From Watersipora subatra (lineage: Eukaryota; Bryozoa; Gymnolaemata; Cheilostomatida; Watersiporidae): a DNA stretch of 64,000 nt. Below the pieces are notes generated by a model, which did no database searches, was not told the DNA's origin, and saw nothing but the letters and a program-made list of their open reading frames with translations. Where the stretch lies: NCBI RefSeq assembly GCF_963576615.1, contig NC_088712.1, positions 14,576,541-14,640,540 of the forward strand, given 5' to 3'. Each line of letters opens with the position of its first letter. Positions within the stretch are counted from its first letter, which is position 1. Shown piece after piece: positions 33,260-45,345 of the stretch. Made by a program: the position numbers and the translations under genes.

Positions 33260-35170
33260 TTAACCTTTAAAGTAGCTTTCTAACTTACTAGCTGTTATGC
33301 AAATTAAATTATAAATTGTTCTACCTGTTCTTAATGTTCACATAATAACCTTCTCTAAACCATCTTCAGCGGTCTAGAGCACATAACCAAGAACTGTACA
33401 TGGAGGTTGAATTCTAGGAAAGGTTATTGGTGGTACGTAACAGGAAATCCATATGGTGATAAACCATTTTTTCCAGCCAAATCGATATTGGGTTCTCAGT
33501 CTTTGGTAACTATGATATTATTGAATGCGTATCGAAAAAGTTATTCCAAAATCAATCTCAACCATTGCCGAATGGCAGACAGCAAAATACTCAGCAACAA
33601 GGGTGTATAGGTCCAATTATCTTAGTCTGAAACCAGCTCATGAAAATAACTTTAATCAGTTTTTATGAATTAAAAGTGAAAAATGTAGCAAAGAAGTGTA
33701 AAAATATGTCTGAGGTTCAAAGAGACATGGCAGCTAATGATCATCGCGATCACACATATATATACTGTGAAACCTCTATTTGACCGCCATGGTGCTGCAC
33801 GTTTTAAACCTTTTTTCTATTGTGGTGTTTTATTAGAAATGACATTTAATTAGAGGATAGAGCTGTATTTTTCGACTAGCTGGTAAAAATTTTAGGAATG
33901 TAAATTAAACGCTTTTACAGCTTAAGCGCTGCTAATGTCACCTATATTTGCAATTTCCTTTGAGTAAAATTAATTCTGTCAACTTCAGCTCTTTTGCTAA
34001 ACCCTTTTTCATTCAAAGTAACAGACCGAGTTAAACAAGAAACTATTTTGATTAAAAAATATTAGCCAGATACGGTTAGTAATTATTTTCATTGTGTTGC
34101 TTTCAAAGTTTCAAAAAACACCCTAAAGCTTTGGAGCTAGAAAACAAACTTCGATACACAAAAAAGTGGCTGCTATTGTGCGGTACAAGGTTTCTCATGG
34201 TTATTCTCATAACTTAGCAAAGGGCTATGGTATCTTAAGATGAGATTTCAAACAGCATTATGAATGTAGCTGAAAGCAATTGATTGGATTTACACCTTAG
34301 TAACTTCAAATCAGAGTGCCCGAGTACAACGATCGATCTTCTATGATACACAGTCACTGAAACCATAGCAACCATTACACAACAACAAGCAAATTAATTG
34401 TAATTGATGTAATCATGTCATTATTAGTACTCTTTTGTGAGCACTTTTCTACTGACCACTTTCTATTATGGGCTCTCAATGATCAAAAAATGTCAAAAAG
34501 ATGGTCAAATGAAAGTTTGGTTCAATTAAAGAGAGGCACTGTTTTTTTAACATTTTTCCTCTAGTAATGCTTTCTATTAAATATGGCATTCAAGTAAAAA
34601 TGCTGTTAAAATGGTGATTTTAAACTACCATTGTTTACATGCCATATTGTCAAGTATATGATGTATTGCATACGGTAAACTTCGGTACATATTTAAACTG
34701 CGCCTTTGTTGTCCAACCAGATAATGTTTCTTATTAAATTTAGTAGTAAAAAACTGAAATTCTATCAGATTTTACATGAAACTACCCAAGCTGACATGTT
34801 CACCACATTCTTTATTCTTACAATACAAATTGCAGAATTATTACTTTCTGCATTGTTTGTTTAGTAGCAAACTATCTCCTAGTTTTGTTATAGTATTTCT
34901 TACGTCCTGCATCCTAAAATTGACAGCATAAACCGCAAACTCCTTGACTGTTTTGAGAAGATTATTGAGCATTCATGCATTACACGCTACTGCTATTAAC
35001 AATCACAACAAATTTGTCTTGCATTAGTCGCGTAGACAAGTATCGAATAGTTTTCAAACACATGTGAACACAACTCTTAACAAGCTATATACTGTTGAGC
35101 GTGCTTCTATCTGCTTCACATAGACTTCACATAAACATCACTTAACACACACCTGTGTTAGGTAAAAGTA
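33260..35170. other. Non-coding DNA absent from block B
   Basis: Block B resumes similarity only at the counterpart of about 35180. Nothing recognised here. The 67-residue frame at 33407 is unsupported. Confidence 0.4.
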
Positions 35171-35195
35171 TACTTAACACAAATCCTGCCTTATA

Positions 35196-35290
35196 AACCT
35201 AACCTAGTCTATAATGCAGGGAATTTCAACCTTTTTTAATTGGAAGAAGTTAAAAAACCCTGCGTTATATGCTTGGTTGGCAGGCTCATA
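35196..35290. repeat. Hairpin-forming repeat, block A
   Basis: CTATAATGCAGGGAATTTCA and AAACCCTGCGTTATATGC form imperfect arms. The counterpart at 51880-51946 also forms a hairpin. Confidence 0.5.
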
Positions 35291-35317
35291 AGCCAACTGC
35301 ATTATGTGCATCATCTT

Positions 35318-35363
35318 TATTGAGAGTTGCATTCTCCACAAAGAAAATGCAACTCTCAATAAT
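35318..35363. repeat. Near-perfect palindrome ATTGAGAGTTGCATT
   Basis: ATTGAGAGTTGCATTCTC and GAAAATGCAACTCTCAAT face each other over a short loop. Block B keeps the right arm at 52062-52079. Confidence 0.65.
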
Positions 35364-35923
35364 TGTAACGCAACATGTTAGGTAATGTAATCAAGTAAAG
35401 TACTAGACAAATGTAAAAATTTTAAACAAAAACTTTGCTGAAAGTTTTTTGTTTGTATGACCTCTGCATATGAAATATATTCAGATGGTTATATGCTAAA
35501 GTTATTTGTAGTGAAAAGGCATATGGATAATGTATGTGTGTGCTTAGGTGCGCATAGAGAGTAAAAATTTGTTGGCATGCATTAATTGTTAATAAGGAAT
35601 ACATTTTCAATTGTGCTGCAATCAATTTTTATTTATTAAATGAATAAGAAGGAAAAGAAAAGTAAGAAAAAAAGGTATATGAGAAAATATATATGAAATT
35701 TTCTCTAACTATCCTATTTATAACATTGTAATACACGCTCCATAATATAGGAACATCTCTACAAAACTATGAAACAACAAAGTTCATTGTCCTTTGAGCT
35801 AAGTCCTATGTCCTATGCTCATAAATAAACGTACGATTGGCATCAAAGAACCTAAGAACAATTGACTAAACTTGTGCAGTGTCATCAATGCCATCCTCGT
35901 CGCTGTAACTGTCGTCGTTGCCG

Positions 35924-36228
35924 CTATCGTTGTTGTTGCCGTCGTTGTTGCCGTTGTTCAATGTCATCATTGTCATCATTGTCCTTATTGTCATTGTTGT
36001 CGTCATTGTCATCATCGTCATTGTCGCCATAATCGCCATTGTTGTCATCGTCGTCATCGTCGTCATCGTCGTCATTGCCGTCATCGTCATCATCGTCATC
36101 GTCATCATCATCATCATTGCCGTCATCGTCGTCATCATCATCATCGTCGTCAATGTCGTCATCGTCGTCATCGTCGTCATCATCATCATCGTCATCATCG
36201 TCATCATCATCGTCATCATCATCATTGA

Positions 36229-36259
<31 letters not shown>

Positions 36260-36288
36260 ATCATCATCACTGCCGTCATCGTCGTCTT

Positions 36289-36319
<31 letters not shown>

Positions 36320-36419
36320 ATCATCGTTATCATCATCGTCGTCATCATCGTCGTCATCGTCGTCATCATCATCATTGTCGTCATCGTCGTCATCGCCGTC
36401 ATCATCATGCGGCATCTGC
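35924..36419 (-). CDS. Terminal poly-Asp exon, block A Asp-rich gene
   Basis: The acceptor TTTCTATTTTAG (minus) is followed by one base completing a codon and then by QMPHDDDG and about 130 residues that are nearly all Asp, with scattered Asn, Gly, Glu and Ser. The frame ends in an Arg/Gln-rich tail (EQRQQRRQQQR) and TAG at 35924-35926. Splice phase matches the exons upstream (exon ends GT or AG, next exon gives one base). The +1 frame stays acidic and ends DDTAQV. Block B shows the same frame switch. The exon is also a GAC/GAT trinucleotide repeat, so length will vary between individuals. Extreme negative charge suggests binding of cations or basic partners. That is inference only. Confidence 0.55.
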
Positions 36420-36545
36420 CTAAAATAGAAATACTTGTGAATTGTCACCGGCTTTAATAACCAGCATGATTCCAATAAAATAATGATAACATCTTGATAT
36501 GAGGGAGTGTTGAAGCTAGTGTAAATATGATTATATCTAACTCAC

Positions 36546-36817
36546 ACTCTGCTTCTAATTGGTTGATTTTCACGAACTTCATCGTCGATGTAATGGTGAT
36601 CATCCGTGTCTGTGCCTTGTTTTGGACCGGAGAACCAATTTCTGGAATAGGTTGTATTTGTGGTTGACGTTGTCATTGTAGTTCATCATCATTTTCATCA
36701 TCATCATTGCCACTAGTATCATCATTATCATCACCATTATCATCATCGGCATCATCATTGTCACGATCATCATCATCGTCATAATTACCATCGTCATCAT
36801 CATCATGAGGTATTTGC
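36546..36817 (-). pseudogene. Broken unit of the poly-Asp exon array (unit b)
   Basis: Same organisation as the other units: a D-rich tract, PIPEIGSPVQ, DTDDHHY, VDDEVRENQPIRSR and donor GTGAGT. It is broken by AG to AA in the acceptor, a TGA at 36673-36675 and loss of one base before the DTDDHHY part. Unlikely to be spliced in. Confidence 0.6.
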
Positions 36818-36943
36818 TTATAATAGAACTACAGGTGAATCTTCACTGGTTCTAATAACCAGCATGATTCTAATGAAATCATGATAGCATCTTAAAGAAA
36901 GGGAAGGTTTAAACTCATGTAAACTTGATTATATCTAACTCAC

Positions 36944-37204
36944 ACTCTGCTTCTAATTGGTTGATTTTCACGAACTTCATCGTCAACGTAATGGTGATCA
37001 TCCGTGTCTACGCCTTGTTCTTGGACAGGAGAGCCAATTTCTGGAATAGGTTATAATTGTAGTAGTTCATCTTCTTCATCATCATCATCATTATCTTTAT
37101 TATCATCATTATCATCGTCCTCATGATCATTGTCATGATCATGATCATCATCATCACCAGGATCATTCCTATCGTCATCCTCATCATCATCATGAGGTAT
37201 CCAC
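36944..37204 (-). pseudogene. Broken unit of the poly-Asp exon array (unit c)
   Basis: WIPHDDDEDDD at the start, a D-rich tract to DEEDELLQL, then TAA at 37051-37053. After it, in the same frame, come PIPEIGSPVQEQGVDTDDHH and VDDEVRENQPIRSR up to donor GTGAGT. The acceptor AG has become TG. Apart from these two lesions the unit is open, so it preserves the ancestral exon layout. Confidence 0.6.
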
Positions 37205-37330
37205 CAAAAATAGAAATACAGGTGAGTTGTCACGGGTTCTAATACCCAGCATAATTCCAATAAAATTGTGATAACATCATAAAGAAAGGAAATGTTTAAG
37301 CTAATGTAAACATGACCATATCTAACGCAC

Positions 37331-37441
37331 ACTCTGCTTCTATCATCATCATTGTCATGATCATCATCATCGTCATGATTATCATTGTCATCATTATCAT
37401 CATCATCATCATCATCATCGTCATCATCATAAGACATCTGC
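37331..37441 (-). CDS. Poly-Asp exon unit d (shortened)
   Basis: 111 bases, exactly 37 codons in phase 2-2. Intact acceptor CTATTTTAG. Reads QMSYDDDD, a D/N/H-rich tract, then DRSRV at donor GTGCGT, weaker than the GTGAGT of its sisters. The PIPEIG..DTDDHHY part is missing through an in-frame deletion, so inclusion or skipping would keep the frame. Confidence 0.5.
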
Positions 37442-37567
37442 CTAAAATAGAAAGACTGGTGAGTTGTCACTGGTTCCAATAATCAGCATGGTTGCAATAA
37501 AATTACGATAACAACTTAAACGAAGGGAAGGTTTAAGCTAATGTAAACATGATTATATCTAACTCAC

Positions 37568-37927
37568 ACTTCGTTTTTACTTGGTCGGTTTTTACGGACT
37601 TCCTTATCGACATAACGGTGATCATCGTCATCATTACCATCATCATTGTCCTCGTCATTATCATTGTCAACATTGTCATCATCATCATCATCGTAATCAT
37701 CATCATCAGCGTCATAATTATCATAATCATCATCATCATCATAATTATCTCCATCATCATCGCTATTATCATTATCATCCTCATCATCATCATCATCATC
37801 ATAGTCATCATCATTGTCATCATCATCATCATCATCGGCGTCATAATTATCATCATTATCGTCATCATAATGATCACCGTCATCATCGTCCTCATTATCA
37901 TCTTCGCCATCGTAATGAAGCATCTGA
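37568..37927 (-). CDS. Poly-Asp exon unit e (intact)
   Basis: 360 bases, 120 codons in phase 2-2. Acceptor CTATTTTAG, donor GAAGT|GTGAGT. Opens with QMLHYDGEDDNEDDDDGD, continues as D/N/Y-rich sequence, and ends NDDDDHRYVDKEVRKNRP, which matches DTDDHHYVDDEVRENQP of the other units. The previous exon (38701-39011) ends with AG, giving Ser across the junction and keeping the frame. This is the best preserved unit in block A. Confidence 0.6.
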
Positions 37928-38700
37928 CTAAAATAGAAATACCGGTGAGTTGTTTCTGGTTCTAATAACCAGCATGATTTCAATAAAAATACAATAACAT
38001 CTTGGAAGAAGGTAATGTTGAAACTGATGTAAACATGATTATCTCTAACAATATTTAATTTTATGCGAATTGAGTAAATGAGTTGGAACTATTTTATAGT
38101 GATGGCTTGATATTGTTCAATATAACACATTTGCTTGTCTTTTTATCACAATAATATGGTAAAGGCGTAGTTCCTTTTTTGTGTCAACTAATGCAATTAT
38201 ACTTTTTTTATTTGGCTAGTGTTTTTACTAACATGGTGCTGCCAACAATGCTGTCTTATTAATTGTAAACAACACAATGCATCAATCTTTACCTGGTCTA
38301 TATAATACACAGAAAAGGTGAATCACTTTATTGCAATTTTAGCAGTCTTCTTTTTACTTAGCACGCCGAGCGATTAGCGCTGCTCCAGCTCATTCTTGTA
38401 AGACCAGCACATTATTGACAGATTTATAAATGCATTTTATTTTATGTGCTCAGTTAAACATACTAATTGACTAAAGATTCCCAAAAATCTAGAAAATATT
38501 TTTCCACTCTCTTACATGTTAAAAAACTAACTTTGATAAAATTTCGAAGATGCAAAAGTAATAGCTCTTTTTGATAAAAAAACAATTTGCTACGGCAAAC
38601 ATGTAAATGCAACAGTGAATTTTGGTTAATTCTATAAAATCATAGCGATAAAAAACTGTTTACCTTTATACACATTGCAGTTTAAGTTAATGTAACAAAC

Positions 38701-39011
38701 CTGTTAAGACCCCAAAAATTTCCAAAAACTTCCAGGTTTGGATTTGTCTGATTGTTTTGTTCATTGGTTTTGTTGCTTTCAAGCTGGCAATTATTGCTAC
38801 GTCTTATATGGTCATCACCATCAATAGCATCCTCATAACCATCAGTAACTCCAGCAGCACCAGTAAATTGTGGACATGGAGAAATGTCACCACTCTCTCT
38901 AGACATATCCTGTTTGTGTTCACCAGGCTCACTTGAATCACTTTGACTCTTATCTCTGTCAGTGCTATCGGAGTGATTTTTGCTGCCAGAAGTGCGCTGT
39001 TTTAGATGTTT
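38701..39011 (-). CDS. Upstream Ser/Asn/Asp-rich exon, block A Asp-rich gene
   Basis: Minus-strand acceptor AACTTTTTCAG, 103 codons plus two bases, donor AACAG|GTTTGT. The product begins KHLKQRTSGSKNHSDS, continues with SPCPQFTGAAGVTDGYED and ends TNPNLEVFGNFWGLNR. It is hydrophilic, rich in Ser, Asn, Asp and Lys, and probably disordered. Block B has a homologous exon (54973-55286) with SGSKND, AAGATCNDG and NNQTNHNLE. NNQTN codons differ mainly at third positions. No signal peptide or start codon is evident, so earlier exons lie upstream. Confidence 0.65.
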
Positions 39012-39239
39012 CTGAAAAAGTTTAACATTTGATCACAAGTAGCATATTTCTATAGTTCTTAACTCACAAAGATGCTGTTGTATTTGCCAAGCTAATTTAA
39101 AGTACACAACATTCACCAATGTTTAGTTTTGGTCAAATATTTTAACCAAAGCAAAAGACTCGTTAAATCATTACCAAAAATAGTTACTCATATTTTTCTT
39201 TGATTTTCTATCACTTAAAAACTCCAACATAGTTTTAAT

Positions 39240-40680
39240 CAGTTGTTCAGATCACAAAATATCAAGGAGTTCGTCCAGATTTGTTTTTTGAACTGTTACA
39301 TGGCAATTCTGTAAAACAACGGCACCTGCTTAATGCTGTATTTTAGAATGTATTTATTTGTATATTAGTTTTTATGTAATTTGACATTGTTGGTATTACA
39401 CAGTGATTCATGACTGCTGAAATGATCAGACTATGAGTGTGTTTTTCTCTTGTGTTAATTGTATGTTTGGTTTCTGCTGTTTTTTATTCATGCTGCTCAT
39501 TGCTTCTTTTATCAGCTGATCCTAAATAAGCTCTACTGACTAATGTGTTGTATGTACCCAAACTCTCTTGCCGCCTATTCTCTGCCTAACAATTTTTAAA
39601 AAGCAAATACGGGGAGACTTGATTGCTGTGGCTGGCTCACATTTCAAAGCTGGTTCATTGCTATATATCAATGTTAACCACACAATAAGTTGTAGATTGT
39701 CATTGATATCAATGTTCATTCTATCACAAACCCATCCGAGTTTAAATTAGCAAAACGCCATGAAATAGCGGTCTTATACAATGAGGTCATGGAAATAATT
39801 AAATATTAGTCCTGCATCTGCTATCGCCAAATAAAATATGGATTGAGCAATCTGCAATGGCCTATAGTCCTTGCAAATCTCTACACAATGCACAAGTTGT
39901 TAATTTCTTTAAGGTAAAATTAATACACCGTGGTGGTTGTTAGCCTAGAAGAAATGAGTCGCTAGGTGTAAGTAACCAACATGCTGGGTGGCTAACATGT
40001 AGTTTCATGCAAAAGTGCTATGTAGAGTGCAATGAAGTCTCATCTGATTTTTCATGAGCCGCAAGAGAATGTTTGAAGAAAGAAAAGCTTTCTAAAAGTA
40101 ACACAAATTTCAACTCAAATTATCTGTGCTATAACCTGTTTTTGCAGCGCATGAAAAATGCTAGTTACAAACAAAATTCTAGTATTTTGCAATACTTCAG
40201 AGAAACACAAGCTTTTGTAAAAATTATTTTAATTTTGTTATTATAACATAAACTAATCAAGCAAATGTTAAATGATTGCAGAAACATTTCTTTTCTTAGT
40301 AAACAGTTATGAGTGAATTACATTATTTTCTTTGGCTTACCTATGCTTTGACAGAAAAGTTTTTATTATTAAGCCTCGCGATGCAAGCATTTTTTTGATT
40401 TTCATTTAATTTGTCAGCAATGAGTGTTCAATAGGCTGGTTCTCAAAACCAGATAATGAATTAAAACCAAAAATATATTTTTTTGGCTTGCGGCAGGTAA
40501 TTAATTGATAAATAAAAAGGTAAACTAAGAAAAATAAAAGTTTAGCATTCTAAGAACAAATTTAAGGGTTTGTAAATTTACATGTAGGTCAAATAGATTT
40601 TTAAGAGCAAAAAATCATAAAATAGTAATAAAAAGGTAAATACTGGTGTAAGGCTAGAGTTTGCTACACTTTTGAGCATA
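39240..40680. other. Non-coding DNA beyond block A
   Basis: Similarity with block B fades near 39240/55520. The earlier exons of the Asp-rich gene should lie here or further up, but I could not identify any with paired splice signals. Confidence 0.35.
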
Positions 40681-40699
40681 ATGGTCATCAGACAAAAAC

Positions 40700-42740
40700 C
40701 TTTCCTATGGTTGAATGTCCTTTTTGTCAAAAGTAAGGTTATTTATCTCATAATTGCAAAGGTATGAATAATGATGTGAGTGACAATAAAGAACTTGGAA
40801 ATAGTAGATGTAGACAATGTGGTAGCCAAAGCAAAAGTTGTAAAAGGAAAGCAAGGAGAAATGATATTATTTGCTACAAGACCATATTTTGAGTAAATAT
40901 AAAAGTTACAGCATTATTAGCAAGAACGTCGCCAGATGGAGGAGATTTGCACCAATGATGGAGCAGCTTGATGCGATTCATGTTCACAGCACCACTCTCC
41001 TAGCATGACTTTCGATACTATTCTATCTTATATGAAATTGCATTCTGGATGCATGAGAGACCTTACCAGGTTTCTTGGCCCCATGACAATATTGTACAGT
41101 CAATCAATGCTAAGCAGTCTATCAATTAAGAGAAACAACTGTCTCTACTTCAAGGTTCACTTCTGTATCCTGGATGCTACCTGGAATTCAACATCCGTTG
41201 TCCCTAAAACTTGTACCTAACACAAGTTTAGCTTGTAAAGCTCGGTACCCACACTCGACAACACTTGGTCATATCACAGACGCAACCTCCATGTCTCCCA
41301 AGTACAACGCGCAAGGTCTGAAAGCAACATGGAGAGCCTCAATCCTCTACGACTCTTTCATGGCTGTACAGCTGTAAAATGACCTCTTCATCAAACTAAT
41401 TTGAATCTGACGAAAAGACATTATACAGAACCAGGAAAAAAAATTCTGTAACTACTCTACACAGTACTCCACTGGAAATTAAATGATGTGGTTCCGTCAG
41501 GCTGCCATCAGCAATTAAAAACCTTGTTTGCAAAATCATGTTGAAAAGATAGATGGAATTAAGTTGTCAACAACTTGATGCTCTCAACCTATGACCTATT
41601 ATCTCGGCCATTTAGCAATGGATGTACTGAACACCTGTTTCATGCTCATTTGTGGGAGCCATGGTTTCACCTGAAGTTAAATATACACTAATTAATTTGG
41701 ACTGTTGGACTTAAAGGAAAAAAGGAAGATGTGTGCGGGAAACTGACAAAAATCCTATAATAGAGTATACCTATCAAAAATCATATTTTGGTGCCAATAA
41801 AATTCTAGTAGCCAAACAGTGAAAATGGCTTTAGCCAAGATAGAAAAGCAAAGTTAAGCAACTGGTATGAACATGCCAGCATGTCAGAACTCATTGGGAA
41901 CAGAAAAGCACTATATGATGATGAGAAGGAAAGCATGACAGCCGAAAAGATATATTACATCCTGTAAAGGTGCCGCATCTGAATTTATTGAAAGTCAATA
42001 AAATCTTGGAACTACAGAACAAATTAAAAAAAGGGCAATTACTGCATGATTGACAGACCAGAGCTCAGGTTGATGAGAATGTTACTCTCATCTTCAAAAC
42101 CAGTAATGTGGCATGGTTGAAACTGTTCTATAAAAGGAAAAGGCAAGATGGCTATGGTTTTGATCAAAATACATGGTGTACATTTAATTTATTTTAACTC
42201 CTGAAGATGAAATGGTGCCACAGACCACAACACAGACACCAAAGACTACATTGCCACCGGGAGCAATGACTATGGTCGACATATTTCTTCACTCGTATAC
42301 AAATGACCTGACTCTATAACTCATCACTGACATCCCTAATAACTCGAATCAACATCTCTACTGACCTCTCCACAAGTAGAGAAAGGACACGAGTCTGTCC
42401 AACAATCTTATCAAAATGTTAGCGACTCTGATAAAAAAGATTGAGCCAGTGGCCCAGACTTAGTAGGTAAATTCAAGCAGAGCCAGAAACACCACGAATG
42501 ATTATGTGACTCAAACTACCAGATATTTGCATTAATTCTGAGGACTCGGCTTATGTTGAAAAGGAATAATGAAATAGAACACAACTCTTGTGAATGGCTG
42601 TCTCTCAAAAAGACTGAAGGATGATGCCAGATATCGTGAATACACGCTAGTTATACCGGAAAACGTAGGAAAGGCGATAGACATATTGATAGTGCACAAC
42701 AGAGAAGAAACAGCAGACGTTCAGAGACCATTTATTATAT
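40700..42740 (+). pseudogene. Possible decayed retroelement with Cys-rich gag-like start
   Basis: A plus-strand translation gives ECPFCQK, a stop, then GYLSHNCKGM near 40713-40768 and CRQCGSQSKSCKRK near 40810-40852. This resembles the Cys/His clusters of some Gag proteins, though spacing is not canonical. Downstream fragments such as SMTFDTILSYMKLHSG (41003) and YTLVIPENVGKAIDILIVHN (about 42640-42700) are isolated. There are many stops, no LTRs and no RT motif. Low certainty. Confidence 0.25.
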
Positions 42741-44140
42741 TTTATTTTAGATTTAAATGAGTTAAGTTTAAAGTATCTAAAGTTTGTACAAGTTTGTAGC
42801 TGTTATAAATCTTAGTAGCGATTTTGCAAAGCTTTATCAAAAAACATGGTTCTTTTCGACATGTTTACAATGTACACCAATAAGATCGCTAGAAAATGAA
42901 CTAGCCGAAGACAAAGGCGTATGTTACTGTCTTGATGCATACCACTGCTGAATGTTTATGAACATTCCAAACTATTAATTTTCTGACTAAATATTGGATA
43001 ACACGTTGAAAGAACTGTTAACACCCTTGACCATAGCGCGTTCTTTTCAAGCTTGGTAGCAAAGCAGCAAAGTAGCTATATGAAGCTAGCTATTATATTT
43101 TTATTACGATAAATTTTTAACTCCTTGTTTAGCTTTAATTAGTCAAAAATATCTATCAATAACTATGCGTTTTCTCATATGTCCATGGGAGCTGAATGTT
43201 TTTAGACAATATGCAATTGTTAACTCATACCTTACTCAGGAAGTGGTGGCTGTTTGTTTTCCAGACATCATGCCAATAAACATAATGAGTCTTTGCAAAG
43301 TCCAAAGCCTGTTTGCAAAGTCCAAAGTTTGTTTTCGAAACATCCTTCCAATTAATAGAAAGATTCAAAACCTCGTCAGAGCCAACTTGATCAACCATCT
43401 TTGACCTGAGTGGTTAGAGACATATCGTTGTCATATGCTAAAGACAAAATCGATGTTAAAGCTAACAGATGCCTAGCAGACTGTATTGAGAAAGTATTGT
43501 CTAAAATAAAGTTTTTAATTGACATAAATACTTAATAAAATGCACAGAGTTTGATCCTCTTGTCTGGAAATTGTTTTATATTGTAATAAACAATGTAATT
43601 TTTTACCCGCTTTTACAAGATAAATTAGGACTTCATGTGATTTATTTTAGTATATTAAGTGTGCCAGAAGTTTTATAATTCTCTGAATAACCTTTCCCTC
43701 AACATGAATGAATGCACTCTCAACTTCATGAAACTATTTAGATTCAGAAATATGCTCTCACTAGCAAATATTATTTTTACTCTAACCTAAAATTGCTCTG
43801 ATAATCTTGACTATCACAGATAAAACACCAGTAGAATGGAAAATAAAACCGTAAAAACTCCCTGTTATTCTGTTCAGACAAAAATTATAAATAAGATTTA
43901 TCAAATCATTTTACACATTTAAACTGTTTATTCAGAAAGAAATGCATGTTTTTAATGGGTACAGTGGAGAGAACTGGCCTTGAGATAGTTGTCATTGACG
44001 CAATGTTAGCAACATTCAGCCATATTGAATATATCCTAGAGAGGATTAACTGCAGATTTAGTTCATATTAGTAATCGAGCAGTGATCAGTGTGCTTTGAG
44101 AAATTGTGCGTGCCGAATAACTATATGCAGAATTACCCTG
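42740..44140. other. Non-coding DNA, nothing recognised
   Basis: The 79-residue frame at 43165 has no supporting features. Confidence 0.35.
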
Positions 44141-44215
44141 CAATGCAGTGATGCGGCGGTTACCGCATCTGTACACAAAGCAGAACATCTAAGTTCGATT
44201 CGTGTGCAATGCGTT
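44140..44215 (+). repeat. tRNA-like SINE head
   Basis: GCAGTGATGCGGCGG and TTACCGCATCTGTA resemble a tRNA D-arm region. AAGTTCGATTCGT at 44191-44203 resembles a T-arm with B box. No closing acceptor stem, so a SINE or tRNA pseudogene is more likely than a tRNA. Confidence 0.45.
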
Positions 44216-45007
44216 GCTTTTCCTAACCTCTAAGGGCGGCTTTAGACAGATAGATGGACACTGCTCTTATTATAGTAGTCATTGACTTTAAGTGACCATG
44301 TGATACGATAGTTTGCGTCCCTACCCACTAAGTGAAATTTAAGAGTCGAATTCTTATGTGAGGCACTTCTTTCTTCATTGTTCTCAGAACAGAAATACTA
44401 CTTATTATAGTTTATATTCCTATAGAATAGCAAACTTTGGCCAAAAAAACAAATTATTCTAAATTAATTATTTCTACTGTTTTCTTAGAGATTATGAGAT
44501 CACCCGACAACTCGTTCCTTTGTACATTTTGGCACCATTGCTTGAACCGTGTTAATCCGTTTACAATAATTACTACATTGTGCAGATTGCTAAACAAAGA
44601 AATTTCTACTTCTATCAAAGTAAAACAAAAGCCTTTCAGTACTCACTGAAAAGTTGATCAGATGTGATAGAATTAATGTCATCATGTCAACCAAATTTTA
44701 ATAGTGACCCAGCAACTCTACACACTAAAATGGCTGTTTTCAAGAGCACCAATTATTTCAAGAGTTGTTCAAATGTTGCGAATGTATCACAAAATTAGTT
44801 AGTTGAGAATATAACAAGCAAATAACTAAGATATCCTTTGATTTTGGTCAAAGTCAGTTGCATATAAATTTTCGTTGAAATAAATTAATCCTCAATTGCT
44901 GCTTATTTAAACTTATTCCATATTAATTGTTAGAAAATCCTGCATTTAATGGTATAGGGTTTGTGGTGGCTATCAGCAAAATTAATGCAGTAAATCAGTG
45001 CTACCAT
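44216..45007. other. Non-coding DNA, nothing recognised
   Basis: May include the body of the SINE-like repeat in the first 150 bp. Confidence 0.35.
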
Positions 45008-45107
45008 TGACTGTCTCTTAAATATGAAGCAATCTCATAAAGGCTTGTGTACACTATTGCTCAAATCAACAATTAGCTGTGTGATGAACCAAAACGATGG
45101 GCTGCTA

Positions 45108-45345
45108 TGACATCAGTTTGCAATTACGGCCAACGTAATCATCGCTAGCAACAATGCGATACGAATCTTCAACGTGTTGAACTTTGCCACCGATGATTGT
45201 AACTGTTAGCATCTTAGCTAGTTGTTTGTTGACCACATCAGATCCAATAGTGAAGATTGGTGTTAATTCATATTTGCAAACATGAAAAGCATTAAAAGAT
45301 AACAAAAGGACCCGCGAAACCACTGATAACAAAAAGACTGAAAAG
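45108..45345 (-). CDS. Possible exon or element fragment (low certainty)
   Basis: A 78-codon open stretch on the minus strand after CCTTTTCAG. It reads a hydrophobic segment (FLLSVVSRVLLLSF) and then PIFTIGSDVVNKQLAKML and VEDSYRIVASDDYVGRNC, ending ATGTCATAG. It has no ATG near its start, so it would be a last exon. It lies in a 530-bp insertion absent from block A, so it may instead be part of a mobile element. No family recognised. Confidence 0.25.

Larger units (their letters stand above)
6911..39240 (-). repeat. Segmental duplication, block A
   Basis: Collinear with 45008-55520 (block B) in the same orientation. Matching anchor pairs include 7230-7330 with 45860-45960, 17780-18250 with 46060-46460, 24500-24900 with 47250-47650, 28270-30990 with 49440-51440, 32866-33260 with 51470-51860, 35180-36480 with 51880-52990, and 38070-39240 with 54380-55520. 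Similarity by eye is roughly 70-80 percent in the anchors. Block A is about three times longer because of retroelement insertions and local duplications. The host exons in both blocks lie on the minus strand. Confidence 0.75.

Noticed and set aside
35872..36457. Long plus-strand and alternative-frame ORFs (Ile/Val, His, Ser or Met/Thr rich) in the trinucleotide tracts
   Set aside because: All are shadows of the GAC/GTC repeat. Only the minus-strand Asp frame agrees with splice phases in both paralogs.
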